This document shows positions 10,238 through 19,310 of a DNA stretch of 64,000 nucleotides, in pieces. The notes beneath the pieces were generated by a model. That model ran no database searches. It saw only the letters and a program-made list of their open reading frames with translations, and was not told where the DNA came from. A program made the translations under genes and the position numbers. The stretch covers positions 1 through 64,000 of the forward strand of contig CANREM010000009.1 of the NCBI GenBank assembly GCA_947629675.1, given 5' to 3'. The stretch comes from an uncultured Clostridia bacterium (GTDB lineage Bacteria > Bacillota > Clostridia > Christensenellales > Borkfalkiaceae). The first letter of the stretch is position 1, and every line of letters begins with the position of its first letter.

Positions 10238-10353
10238 AAATGCGTAGAAGCAAGCAAGGCAAGGAGAAGGAGCATTTCCGCAGGGAGCGTACTTTCGTAC
10301 GTGACCAAGGAAAGCGCATCTTCGACGAAGCATTGCGCCGCTTATACGCATTT
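10238..10353. other. Intergenic palindromic element / candidate structured RNA between secA and prfB
   Basis: Ends AAATGCGTAGAAGC / GCTTATACGCATTT form a 14-bp inverted repeat with one mismatch; internal GTACTTTCGTAC palindrome. Confidence 0.45.
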
Positions 10354-10364
10354 CGTTCGTTATA

Positions 10365-13337
10365 TCAGAATGGTTTCCCGTGGCACTTCTTGTATTTCAA
10401 TCCGCTCCCGCAGGGGCAGGGGTCATTGGGACCGACCTTCTTCGCTTTCTTCATGGTGGCGGGATTGAACTTCTCGTTGCCGCTCGTCTTGAGGGAGGCG
10501 ACATCCACATGGGCAGGTGCGTCTACGCCGGAGAGCGGAACTTCCTCGGGGCGCACCATGGCAGGATTTGAGACGGGTCCGACCGGTGCAGGCTGCACCG
10601 GCTGTGCAGGCTGTGCGGGCGCGGGCGTCTCTGCGGGAACGGGTGCAGGGCGGGAAGGTGCGGAGGGATAGATGCGCTGTGCGGGACGGCGGGGCGTAGC
10701 CTCCACCTTGGCGCGGAGAAGCATCTCGATGGTGCGGCTCTGGATGCGTTCGATCATCTCGTCGAACATCGCAAGCCCCTCTTGCTTGTAGGCGATGACG
10801 GGGTCGATCTGCCCCGTTGCCCTCAGGCCTATCCCCTTGCGGAGCTGGTCCATCGCGTCGATGTGGTCGATCCATTCGCGATCGACGAAGCGCAGAAGGA
10901 CGTTGCGCTCGATTGCGCCGAAGTCAAAATTCGCATTCGGATTGTTCTCGAGAACATGTGCCTTGAGGTCGGCGATCTTCTGCTCATACGCTTCCTCCAC
11001 CTTCTTGGAGATGCGGGAGAGTGCGACGTCTAAATCCCATTTTTCCAACTTCTCGCGGGTCACATAATTCGTCCCCTCGGGAAGAAGGCCGTTTTCAAGG
11101 GCCTTGTTGAGGTCCTCCTCGCTCCACTTCTCGGGCATATCGTCGATGTTGACCGCACTGCGGACGACATCTGCGACATAGTCGGGAATGTACTTCAGAA
11201 CTTGTTCATGCACATCTTCGCCCTTTAAGACCTTCATGCGCTCGGCATACATGATCTTGCGCTGTGTGTTCATGACATCGTCGTATTGGAGGACGTTCTT
11301 GCGGATGCCGAAGTTCCTGCCCTCAATCTGTTTCTGTGCGTATTCGATGAGGCGGGAGAGAAGTCTGCTCTCGAGGCATTCGTCCTCCTCCATCTTGCTG
11401 CGCGCATAGATCCCCTTCATGCGTTCTCCGCCGAAGCGTTTCATGAGGTCGTCCTCCAAAGAGAGGAAGAATACGGAAGCACCAATGTCGCCCTGACGGC
11501 CGGAACGGCCGCGGAGCTGGTTATCGATACGGCGGCTCTCGTGCCGCTCGGTACCGATGATGCAGAGGCCGCCCGCCTCAATGACCTGTTTCTTCTCTTC
11601 GTCTGTCTTGGCCTTATATTCGCTGTAGAGCTTATTGTAACGGTCGCGGACGACCTGCGTCTCCTCGTCCACTTCTGCATAGCTCGTCGCAAGCTCGATG
11701 ACCTCGTGTTCGACGCCCTCCTCGCGCAGACGCTTCTTTGCGAGATATTCGGGGTTGCCGCCGAGCAGGATATCCGTACCGCGGCCCGCCATGTTGGTGG
11801 AGATGGTGACCGCACCGTAGCGGCCTGCCTGTGCAACGATCTCTGCCTCGCGCTCGTGGTTTTTCGCGTTGAGGATGTTATGCTGAACGCCGTTCCTTCT
11901 CAAGAGCCTTGAGATCTCCTCCGACTTCTCGACGGAGACGGTACCCACGAGGACGGGCTGGCCCTTCTCGTGCCGCTCGACGATCTCGCGGACGATGGCC
12001 TTCTTCTTCCCTTCCTCGGTCGCAAAGATCTTGTCGTGCTGATCGATCCTCGCGACGGGACGGTTGGTGGGGATCTCGACGACGTCAAGGGAATAGATCG
12101 TGCGGAACTCGCCCTCCTCCGTCTTTGCGGTACCCGTCATGCCCGAGAGCTTGCGGTAGAGACGGAAGTAGTTCTGGAAGGTGATGGTCGCGAACGTCTT
12201 GTTCTCCTCGCGGATCTTCACACCCTCCTTCGCCTCGATGGCCTGATGCAGACCGTCCGAGTATCTTCTGCCGATCATGAGACGGCCCGTGAACTCGTCC
12301 ACGATGATGATCTCGCCGTCGTGTATAATGTATTCCTCATTGAGGTGGAAGAGCTTGTGCGCCTTCAGGGCCTGTTGGATGTGATGGTTGAGGGAGGCGT
12401 TCGCAACGTCTGCGACATTTTCGATATTGAAATACTTTTCCGCCTTCTCTGCACCGTACTCGGTGAGATGCACCTGCTTATCCTTGCGCTCGATGACATA
12501 GTCCCACTCGCGCGCTTCGGCAAGGGCAAGTTTGCGCTCCGCGCTCCCCTTATTCTTGCGGCTCTCGTTTTCCGCTTCCTTCAGATCGTCGTCAAAACCG
12601 CCCGTGAGCGTGCGGACGAATTTATCCACGCGCTCATACAGTTCGGAGGACTGTTCCCCCCTTCCCGAAATAATGAGCGGCGTCCTCGCCTCATCGATGA
12701 GGATGGAGTCGACCTCGTCGACGATGGCGAAATTGAGTTCGCGCTGGACCATGAGACGAAGATCGGGCTTCAGATTGTCGCGCAGATAGTCGAAGCCGAA
12801 CTCGTTGTTTGTCCCATAGGTGATGTCGGAATTATACGCCTGACGCTTCAGATCGTCGTCCATACCGGGGACGACGACGCCGACCGTGAGACCCATGAAT
12901 TTGTGGACCTTGCCCATCCATTCCGCGTCGCGGCGGGCGAGGTAGTCGTTGACGGTGACGATGTGGACCCCCCTTCCCGAAAGTGCCTCGAGGTAGGCGG
13001 GAAGAGTGGCGACGAGCGTCTTTCCTTCACCCGTTTTCATCTCGGCGATACGGCCCTGGAAGAGGCAGATACCGCCGACGATCTGCACGTGGAAGTGCTT
13101 CATGCCGAGGACACGCCAGCTCGCTTCCCGAAGGGCTGCGAAAGCGTCATAGAGGATATCGTCGAGCGTCTCGCCTGCGGCGAGGCGATCCTTCAGAACT
13201 TGCGTCTGAGAGGAAAGCTCTTTGTCGCTCATCGCGCTGTACTTTGGTTCAAGCTCCTCCACTTTCAGAGCCATCTTGTTGAGCTTTTTCAGGCTCCTGC
13301 GGCTGTCGCTGTTTTTGATGTATGATATAAGACCCAT
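10365..13337 (-). CDS. secA: Preprotein translocase ATPase SecA
   Basis: MKTGEGKTLVATLPAYL, DEVDSILIDEARTPLIISG, SEC-C motif GPNDPCPCGSGLKYKKCHG. Confidence 0.98.
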   Translation of the reverse strand: MGLISYIKNSDSRRSLKKLNKMALKVEELEPKYSAMSDKELSSQTQVLKDRLAAGETLDDILYDAFAALREASWRVLGMKHFHVQIVGGICLFQGRIAEMKTGEGKTLVATLPAYLEALSGRGVHIVTVNDYLARRDAEWMGKVHKFMGLTVGVVVPGMDDDLKRQAYNSDITYGTNNEFGFDYLRDNLKPDLRLMVQRELNFAIVDEVDSILIDEARTPLIISGRGEQSSELYERVDKFVRTLTGGFDDDLKEAENESRKNKGSAERKLALAEAREWDYVIERKDKQVHLTEYGAEKAEKYFNIENVADVANASLNHHIQQALKAHKLFHLNEEYIIHDGEIIIVDEFTGRLMIGRRYSDGLHQAIEAKEGVKIREENKTFATITFQNYFRLYRKLSGMTGTAKTEEGEFRTIYSLDVVEIPTNRPVARIDQHDKIFATEEGKKKAIVREIVERHEKGQPVLVGTVSVEKSEEISRLLRRNGVQHNILNAKNHEREAEIVAQAGRYGAVTISTNMAGRGTDILLGGNPEYLAKKRLREEGVEHEVIELATSYAEVDEETQVVRDRYNKLYSEYKAKTDEEKKQVIEAGGLCIIGTERHESRRIDNQLRGRSGRQGDIGASVFFLSLEDDLMKRFGGERMKGIYARSKMEEDECLESRLLSRLIEYAQKQIEGRNFGIRKNVLQYDDVMNTQRKIMYAERMKVLKGEDVHEQVLKYIPDYVADVVRSAVNIDDMPEKWSEEDLNKALENGLLPEGTNYVTREKLEKWDLDVALSRISKKVEEAYEQKIADLKAHVLENNPNANFDFGAIERNVLLRFVDREWIDHIDAMDQLRKGIGLRATGQIDPVIAYKQEGLAMFDEMIERIQSRTIEMLLRAKVEATPRRPAQRIYPSAPSRPAPVPAETPAPAQPAQPVQPAPVGPVSNPAMVRPEEVPLSGVDAPAHVDVASLKTSGNEKFNPATMKKAKKVGPNDPCPCGSGLKYKKCHGKPF

Positions 13338-13564
13338 GGATATATCTCCGTTTGCATGCGTAGCACGCCGAAATTTCTCCTTTTATTCTACACTATTTTT
13401 TGGGAAATTCAAAGCGTTTTTCAAGAGATTTCCATATTTTGTCCCGCGCGCGGGAAGAAAACTTTGTGTGAAATTTGTAAAAAAAGGAGATTTGCGGACG
13501 AATAGACGTCCGCCATCCATAGAATGCGCCCCCGTCCGCGGGAGAGGACGGGGGCACAAAAAAT

Positions 13565-14341
13565 TTATTTCGTTTCTTCTTCCGAAGTGCTTTGCGGCAT
13601 GAGGGGGACCGTCCCGATGTGGGAGGCCTCCTCCCGCGCCATGCGATACATCTCCTCTGCGATCTCTTCGGCACACGCCGTCGTGATAAGTCCGGCTCCC
13701 GCCTTCAGAAGGGAACGCATCTGCTCGGCGTTCTCGACATGGGAGGCGTCCACGCGCAGTTTCCCCGCGCTCACGCGGAGGGCGCGCAGGACGAGTGCGA
13801 CCTCTCCCCTTACGCATACGCCGTCCGCCCCTCCCTCGCATGCGGCACGCGTTCCGAGCGCGACCTCTTCCTCCGTAAAGGAGCGGTCCTCCAAGGAGAG
13901 GATGACGGAAAGTTTCCTCGCCGCCCGCTTGACCCTCTTCACCTCCCGCCTGAGATAGCTGAGATCCCCCGCTTTCAATGCGGAGCCGCAGGGAAAGAGG
14001 CGGATCTCCTTCGCCCCCTGCGAAATACATTTTCTTGCCTCATACTTTTTGACGGAAGGAAGCGTCTCCCCCGTCCCCCCGATGCAGGCGATGACATAGC
14101 TCTCGCTCCCCGCGAGGTACTTTTTCGCGGAGGCAGCAAGCACGGGCGGGACAAGTACCCCGTAAGAAAAGAGCCTTCTTACGCAACTGCACGCGCCCTT
14201 GAGCGTTCCCCGGCTTGCCTCGTGCGATGCGTCAACGATGACCTTATGCAGGGAGACGGCGATCTCCGCCTCCCGCCTCGTGCGTTTGAATTCCCCGTAC
14301 TCCGCGGCCTCCGCCGCCGAAAGAAAAGTTCCGTTTTCCAT
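13565..14341 (-). CDS. DeoC (deoxyribose-phosphate aldolase)-fold protein, probably catalytically inactive
   Basis: DERA-like order of motifs (SALKAGDLSYLRREV, ACEGGADGVCVRGE, LRVDASHVENAEQMRSLLKAGAG) but catalytic Lys/Asp positions replaced. Confidence 0.7.
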   Translation of the reverse strand: MENGTFLSAAEAAEYGEFKRTRREAEIAVSLHKVIVDASHEASRGTLKGACSCVRRLFSYGVLVPPVLAASAKKYLAGSESYVIACIGGTGETLPSVKKYEARKCISQGAKEIRLFPCGSALKAGDLSYLRREVKRVKRAARKLSVILSLEDRSFTEEEVALGTRAACEGGADGVCVRGEVALVLRALRVSAGKLRVDASHVENAEQMRSLLKAGAGLITTACAEEIAEEMYRMAREEASHIGTVPLMPQSTSEEETK

Positions 14342-14394
14342 ATACGCGCATCTTTCCCGAAAATGCGGGAAATTATTCGTAAACTTACCAAGTT

Positions 14395-14667
14395 ATGACA
14401 ACGCAGACCCGCTATCATGGAGACATGCTCCTCTCTGTTCAAGGCACGGGTGCCGTCGCGGTCCTCGTCATCCTCTTCATCTGTATCGTCGTCGTATATG
14501 TGGGAAAGCTCGCCTACCTCGGCTACCGCACGCGCGCAAAAAAACTCCCTCCCGACCCGCCGAAACCGGCCGAGCCAGAAAAAGAACCCGTCTACTATAT
14601 CGTGGAGAAAAAGAAAAAGCGCGTGAGATCGGAATATTCCGAGCCAAAGCGCATCTCCTTCAAATGA
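14395..14667 (+). CDS. Small single-TM hypothetical protein
   Basis: 90 aa, one TM segment, basic C-terminus, followed by a strong terminator. Confidence 0.65.
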   Translation: MTTQTRYHGDMLLSVQGTGAVAVLVILFICIVVVYVGKLAYLGYRTRAKKLPPDPPKPAEPEKEPVYYIVEKKKKRVRSEYSEPKRISFK

Positions 14668-14676
14668 GAGAACCGA

Positions 14677-14712
14677 AAGGGACGCACCCACGCGGGGTGC
14701 GTCCCTTTTTTG
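14677..14712 (+). terminator. Rho-independent terminator
   Basis: AGGGACGCACC..GGGGTGCGTCCCTTTTTT. Confidence 0.85.
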
Positions 14713-14718
14713 CATCTC

Positions 14719-15069
14719 TCAATCCTCGTATTTTTCGACGTTCCTTCCCGAATCCCAGAGGCGTTCGAGATAGTAGAAGAGCCTCGACTCCTCGTTGAAG
14801 ATGTGTACGACGACGTCGCCGTAGTCGAGGACGCCCCAGCGGCCCTCCCGCAGACCCTCCGTACGGACGGGCGAGAGGTCGTAGTTTTTCTTGAGAGCCT
14901 CCTCCAGATTGTCGCCGAGCGACTTCACCTGCGTGGATGACTTTCCGCTCGCGATGACGAAGTAACTGCACACCACCGTCTGTTCGTCCACACGGATGAT
15001 GACGATGTCCTCCGCCTTCTTATCCGACAAGGCCTTTGCCGCCGCTCTCGCAAGTTCGTAACTTTCCAT
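14719..15069 (-). CDS. rsfS: Ribosome silencing factor RsfS
   Basis: 116 aa; ADDIVIIRVDEQTVVCSYFVIASGKSSTQVKSL.. GRWGVLDYGDVVVHIF. Confidence 0.93.
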   Translation of the reverse strand: MESYELARAAAKALSDKKAEDIVIIRVDEQTVVCSYFVIASGKSSTQVKSLGDNLEEALKKNYDLSPVRTEGLREGRWGVLDYGDVVVHIFNEESRLFYYLERLWDSGRNVEKYED

Positions 15070-15154
15070 AAAAATCCCCCTTGTTGAATTTTTTGTATAC
15101 TATGATCGGGATTTTGAGAACTATTATGTCACGCATAGTACTCTGCAACCCGCA

Positions 15155-16285
15155 TCATTCCTTGTTTTTTACCCCTCTGATCCAAACATATGCCTCTTCG
15201 GTGAGGGGATAGACGGGCGTGCCCTTCGACTTCAGATAATCGATCTGAAGAGCCAAACTTCCCAAAAGGCATTCGTCGAGGTCGTGCCGAAACATCTCGC
15301 GGAGTTTTTCGATACCCGCGAATTCGCGTCTGCTCTCGAGCAGGTCTGCAAGGTAGATGAGCTTCTCAAGTTCTCCCATCCCAGCTCTTCCGCTCGTGTG
15401 AAAACGGATGGCATTCAAGATCTCTTCGTCCGAAATTTTCAGATAGTTCTCGGCGATGTACGCCCCCGTATATTGGTGCAGAACGGGCGCGGGCACTCCC
15501 TTGGGAGGATCGAAGCCGAGAAGAAGTTCATCTCCGAGCGGGACGCTCTTTCCGCAGTCGTGGACGGCCGCCGCGATGAGGGCCTTTCTCTCGGGAATGT
15601 GCAGGCTCCTTGCCCGCGCTGTGGCCATCTTGGCGACGCGCAGGCTGTGCGCACGGCGTCTTTGGCTCTCCAATGCGAGCGCGGCGGGAATGCAAGGCTC
15701 CTTATAGAGGCCCATCTTTTGGATGTACTGATAGACGGCGCGGGGGATCGCTTTCGGGCGGATGCCGAAGGCAAGCTCGGTGCGCACGGCCGTTGAAGAG
15801 ACATCCTTCCCAACAAACGGTATCTCGACAAAGTCCACCCCGAAGGTCTCGCGGAAACGGATATGCGCCTCTTTTGCGACGCGCTCCCCCCTTCCGACGA
15901 CGGCGAGGGTGACATGCTGTAGAATGTCCGTCGGCCGCTTCCATGTGTAGAAGTCCTCGAGCATGTCCGCGCCGATGAGGAAGAACCGCTCGGCATCCGG
16001 ATACTCATCGGCAAAGTGGCGGCAGGTGAGATAGGTGTAACTCGTACCCCCCATTCTCAGTTCGAAGTCGCTCACCTCCGCCCTCTTCTCCCGGCGAAAG
16101 GCGATTGCACACATGGAGAGGCGATGCTCCGCACTCACGTCCGACCCCTGCAACTTGTGCGGCGGCACATATGCGGGGACGATAAAGAGCTTCTCGGGAT
16201 GCAGGAATTTGACCGCCGCCCTTGCAAGACGCACATGTTCTTTGTGAACGGGGTCGAAGGAACCCCCGAAGATCGCGATCTTCAT
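15155..16285 (-). CDS. nadD: Fused nicotinate-nucleotide adenylyltransferase (NadD) and HD-domain YqeK-like hydrolase
   Basis: IFGGSFDPVHKEHV at the N-terminus; C-terminal AHSLRVAKMATARA..AAAVHDCGK HD domain. Confidence 0.93.
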   Translation of the reverse strand: MKIAIFGGSFDPVHKEHVRLARAAVKFLHPEKLFIVPAYVPPHKLQGSDVSAEHRLSMCAIAFRREKRAEVSDFELRMGGTSYTYLTCRHFADEYPDAERFFLIGADMLEDFYTWKRPTDILQHVTLAVVGRGERVAKEAHIRFRETFGVDFVEIPFVGKDVSSTAVRTELAFGIRPKAIPRAVYQYIQKMGLYKEPCIPAALALESQRRRAHSLRVAKMATARARSLHIPERKALIAAAVHDCGKSVPLGDELLLGFDPPKGVPAPVLHQYTGAYIAENYLKISDEEILNAIRFHTSGRAGMGELEKLIYLADLLESRREFAGIEKLREMFRHDLDECLLGSLALQIDYLKSKGTPVYPLTEEAYVWIRGVKNKE

Positions 16286-16354
16286 GCAACCATTATACTA
16301 TACTTCTTGCTGCATTGCAAGTTTAATTTTTCGTATTTTGTCAAAAATCTGCAT

Positions 16355-17113
16355 ATGAGAAAACTCTATCCCCCACTTATTTTTGACGTCCTCTTCTATG
16401 CGACCGCGGCGTGGTTTCTTTCCGTCGGGATATTGCGCTATTTCCGCGCCGCGACATGGGTCGTCTTTCTCTCTGCCACCCTCATCGCCCTCGCCGTCCT
16501 CGGCGTGAGTTTTGTGATCATTTTGCACGGACATCGAAAGAGGACGCTTTCACGGGCGGAACGGGAGAAAAGGGAAAAGCTTCTCCTGCACCTTGCCCTC
16601 GAGAAGGAGGAAAACGTAAAGGCCTCCCTCCTTCGCGCCTATCTGGCGGATGGAAAAGAGGCAAAAACAGAGGATGATCTCCTCATCGTGGAGGGGGAAC
16701 CGCTCGTTCCTATCTTCACGATGCAGCCCCTCTCGGCGGACACGGCGGCGAGCGTTCTGAAGAGCTTCGGCACCTCCACCTTTGTCCTCGCATGCAACGC
16801 CCTCACCATGGAGGCGGAAAAACTGCTCTCCTCCTTCGGACGGAAGGCTGTGACGGGCGATGAGATCTTTTCCCTCTTTGAGCGGACGGGGACAACGCCC
16901 GAAAAGCTCATCTGCGGCGAGATCCCCCGCCCCAAGTTCAAAGCGAGGATGCGGCGCGTTTTCTCCAAAAAAAATGCGCGCCCGTTCTTTACGGGCGGCA
17001 TCCTTCTTCTCATCATGAGCCTATTCGCCATCTTTCCCCTGTACTATCTCATCTCGGGAAGTATTTTGCTCCTTCTCTCCGTGTTCATCCGCATGCTCGG
17101 CTATGCCTCATAA
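16355..17113 (+). CDS. Hypothetical membrane protein
   Basis: Start MRKLYPPLIFDVLFYATAAW; paired TM segments at both ends; no family recognised. Confidence 0.65.
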   Translation: MRKLYPPLIFDVLFYATAAWFLSVGILRYFRAATWVVFLSATLIALAVLGVSFVIILHGHRKRTLSRAEREKREKLLLHLALEKEENVKASLLRAYLADGKEAKTEDDLLIVEGEPLVPIFTMQPLSADTAASVLKSFGTSTFVLACNALTMEAEKLLSSFGRKAVTGDEIFSLFERTGTTPEKLICGEIPRPKFKARMRRVFSKKNARPFFTGGILLLIMSLFAIFPLYYLISGSILLLLSVFIRMLGYAS

Positions 17114-18012
17114 AGCCCCTTGATCGCCGCGGGAATGCGGGAAGTGACGTCCGTCGCATCGGGAGAGTATTCCCCCATGTCGAGGGCGGCGATCTCCCCC
17201 GCACGGCCTAGGACATAGCAGGAAGCAACGGCCGCCTCGAAGGGGGCAAGCCCGCGGGCAACGGTCCCGGCGAGGAAGCCCGAGAGCGCGTCTCCGCTTC
17301 CCCCCTTTGCAAGTGCGGGCGAGCCCGTCATATTGAGCACCACCCGTTTGCCGTCGGTGATGACGGTGCGATGATCTTTCAGGACGACGGTCACGCCGTA
17401 TTCCTCCGCAAATGCCCTCGCATAGGCGATGGGATCGGACAGGATCTCATAGATCGACCTGCCCGAAATGCGGGAAAACTCCTTGGGATGCGGGGTGACG
17501 ACAACGGAGCATCCCCGTCCTTTGAGAAGGCCATGCATCTTTTCCGCCGAAAGCGTATTGAGGGCGTCCGCATCGAGGACGAGGGTGCCGTTTTCATACG
17601 TCTTGAGAAGGGTCTCGAGCGTCTCCTTCGTGGCGGGGGTCATACCCGCTCCCATGCCGAAGGCGATCGCACTATCGGAAAGCGGCTCTCCCGCGTAGAA
17701 ATTCACGATGCACGCGGGATATTTTGCGGAAAAAACCGTGCGGCGCATCTCGTCCGTCTCACGGCTGTCCGTGTGCGGGAGAAAGAGCTTTGTATAGCCT
17801 GCGCCAGAGCGAAGTGCCGCGCCGACCGCCATAAGCGGTGCACCGAACGATCCCTCCCCCGCGAGAATGGCGACCGAGCCGCAGTCCCCCTTGTTGAGGG
17901 TTTCCCTGCGCGGGGGAAAGAGGGCGGCGATATCCCCGTCCTCAAAGACGGCGACAGGCCCGTCCTCAAATCTTTCTTCCAAGGCTTCTCTGTAATTTTT
18001 TGCGTATTTCAT
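17101..18012 (-). CDS. nnrD: ADP/ATP-dependent NAD(P)H-hydrate dehydratase (NnrD type)
   Basis: NKGDCGSVAILAGEGSFGAP, VVTPHPKEFSR, MTGSPALAKGGSGDALSG. Confidence 0.9.
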   Translation of the reverse strand: MKYAKNYREALEERFEDGPVAVFEDGDIAALFPPRRETLNKGDCGSVAILAGEGSFGAPLMAVGAALRSGAGYTKLFLPHTDSRETDEMRRTVFSAKYPACIVNFYAGEPLSDSAIAFGMGAGMTPATKETLETLLKTYENGTLVLDADALNTLSAEKMHGLLKGRGCSVVVTPHPKEFSRISGRSIYEILSDPIAYARAFAEEYGVTVVLKDHRTVITDGKRVVLNMTGSPALAKGGSGDALSGFLAGTVARGLAPFEAAVASCYVLGRAGEIAALDMGEYSPDATDVTSRIPAAIKGLYEA

Positions 18013-18021
18013 ATTGACCTC

Positions 18022-18702
18022 TCAAATATTCAGATCGATCTCTGCGGAGGAGAGAGCGCGGACATGCCCCCCCTCTGTGATCTCCAGCCGTCCGTCCCCG
18101 AGGATGCGCTCGGCTACGGCGGAATACGACTTTCCGCCCTCCGTGACGCGCACTTCCCTTCCCAAAAAGCGGACGAAGGAGAGATATTCCGGAAGATCGC
18201 TCTCCCGCGTAAAGCTGTCGATGAGGATGGGGCGGACTTCCTCGGGACGCAAATTTTTTCCCGCCGCCTCCGAGAGGGAGATCGCGATCCCGCCGAGGGC
18301 GGAGACGTCGTTGGCGACATTCAGCCCGATCCCGACAATGCTGCAAGAGATGTTCTCCCCAAATAGAGCATTCTCGATGAGGATGCCTGCAAGTTTTTTC
18401 CCCTTTGCAAAGACGTCGTTGGGCCACTTTACAGATGGCTCCGCGCCGAAATGCTTCGCCGTCCTGCAGACGGAGACGGCTGCATGCGCCATGATGCGGA
18501 ACGCCTCCGAGGCAGGGAAATCTCTGTAAAAGTTCAAAAAAGAGCAATATACGCCCCCCCTTTCCGAGAGGAAGCTCCTGCCCTTCGTCCCCCTTCCCTC
18601 CGTCTGGCGGGCGGCGCAGACTGCGACATCCTCTCCGAGCGGGAGAAATTTTTTGATGTATTCGTTGGTGGAGGAAGTTTCCTCAAGAAAAATTGTCCTC
18701 AT
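18022..18702 (-). CDS. birA: Biotin--[acetyl-CoA-carboxylase] ligase
   Basis: EETSSTNEYIK, QTEGRGTKGRSF, VKWPNDVF. Confidence 0.9.
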   Translation of the reverse strand: MRTIFLEETSSTNEYIKKFLPLGEDVAVCAARQTEGRGTKGRSFLSERGGVYCSFLNFYRDFPASEAFRIMAHAAVSVCRTAKHFGAEPSVKWPNDVFAKGKKLAGILIENALFGENISCSIVGIGLNVANDVSALGGIAISLSEAAGKNLRPEEVRPILIDSFTRESDLPEYLSFVRFLGREVRVTEGGKSYSAVAERILGDGRLEITEGGHVRALSSAEIDLNI

Positions 18703-19306
18703 CGCGGACCCCCTTCAGAACTTCCCTCACCGTATCCCCGTCAAACCCCTTTGAAAGAAGATGGGAATAGGCCTTACGGTATGTCTTTGGATCGGCAAGG
18801 TCCTTTCCGCGGAGATACTTTTCGAGGACGGCCTTCGCGCTCTCCTCCTCCCCTTCAATTCCTTTGAGGGCGGCTGATATTTCCTCATCGCCGATCCCCT
18901 TTCTCCTCAGTTCCAATGCAATGAGACGGGCACCCTTGCGGCTCTTTACACCCTCTGCATAGCGGGCGGCGTACTCTTTGTCGTCAAGGTAGCCATACCC
19001 CTTCATCTTCCCGATGACATAGGAGATGATCTCTTCGAGATACCCTTTTCCCCGCAAAAAATCGCGCATCTCTCTCTCCGTTTTCATGGAATGGGAGATG
19101 TGCGTGAGTGCCTTGTCGAGAGCGGTAAGTTTCTCGCTCTCGAATTGCATGCGGGAAAGTTCTTCTGGGGTGATCGTCATCCCCGCCATCAAACGGTTCT
19201 GCATGGCTGTCTCGAGCTTCATGCCGCAGAAAAATCTTCCGTCGATCGCGATATTCACGCGGGACTTGTCCTTCTTTTGGGGAGTGATGGATGTGATCTC
19301 GGGCAC
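18683..19306 (-). CDS. recX: Regulatory protein RecX
   Basis: REMRDFLRGKGY..IGKMKGYGYLDDKEYAARYAEG; helical RecX repeats. Confidence 0.85.
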   Translation of the reverse strand: MPEITSITPQKKDKSRVNIAIDGRFFCGMKLETAMQNRLMAGMTITPEELSRMQFESEKLTALDKALTHISHSMKTEREMRDFLRGKGYLEEIISYVIGKMKGYGYLDDKEYAARYAEGVKSRKGARLIALELRRKGIGDEEISAALKGIEGEEESAKAVLEKYLRGKDLADPKTYRKAYSHLLSKGFDGDTVREVLKGVRDEDNFS

Positions 19307-19310
19307 AGTG

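Noticed and set aside
13527-13556. GC-rich hairpin after deoC (GCCCCCGTCC..GGACGGGGGC) as a terminator
   Set aside because: Good stem but no U-tract on the expected side; left uncalled.
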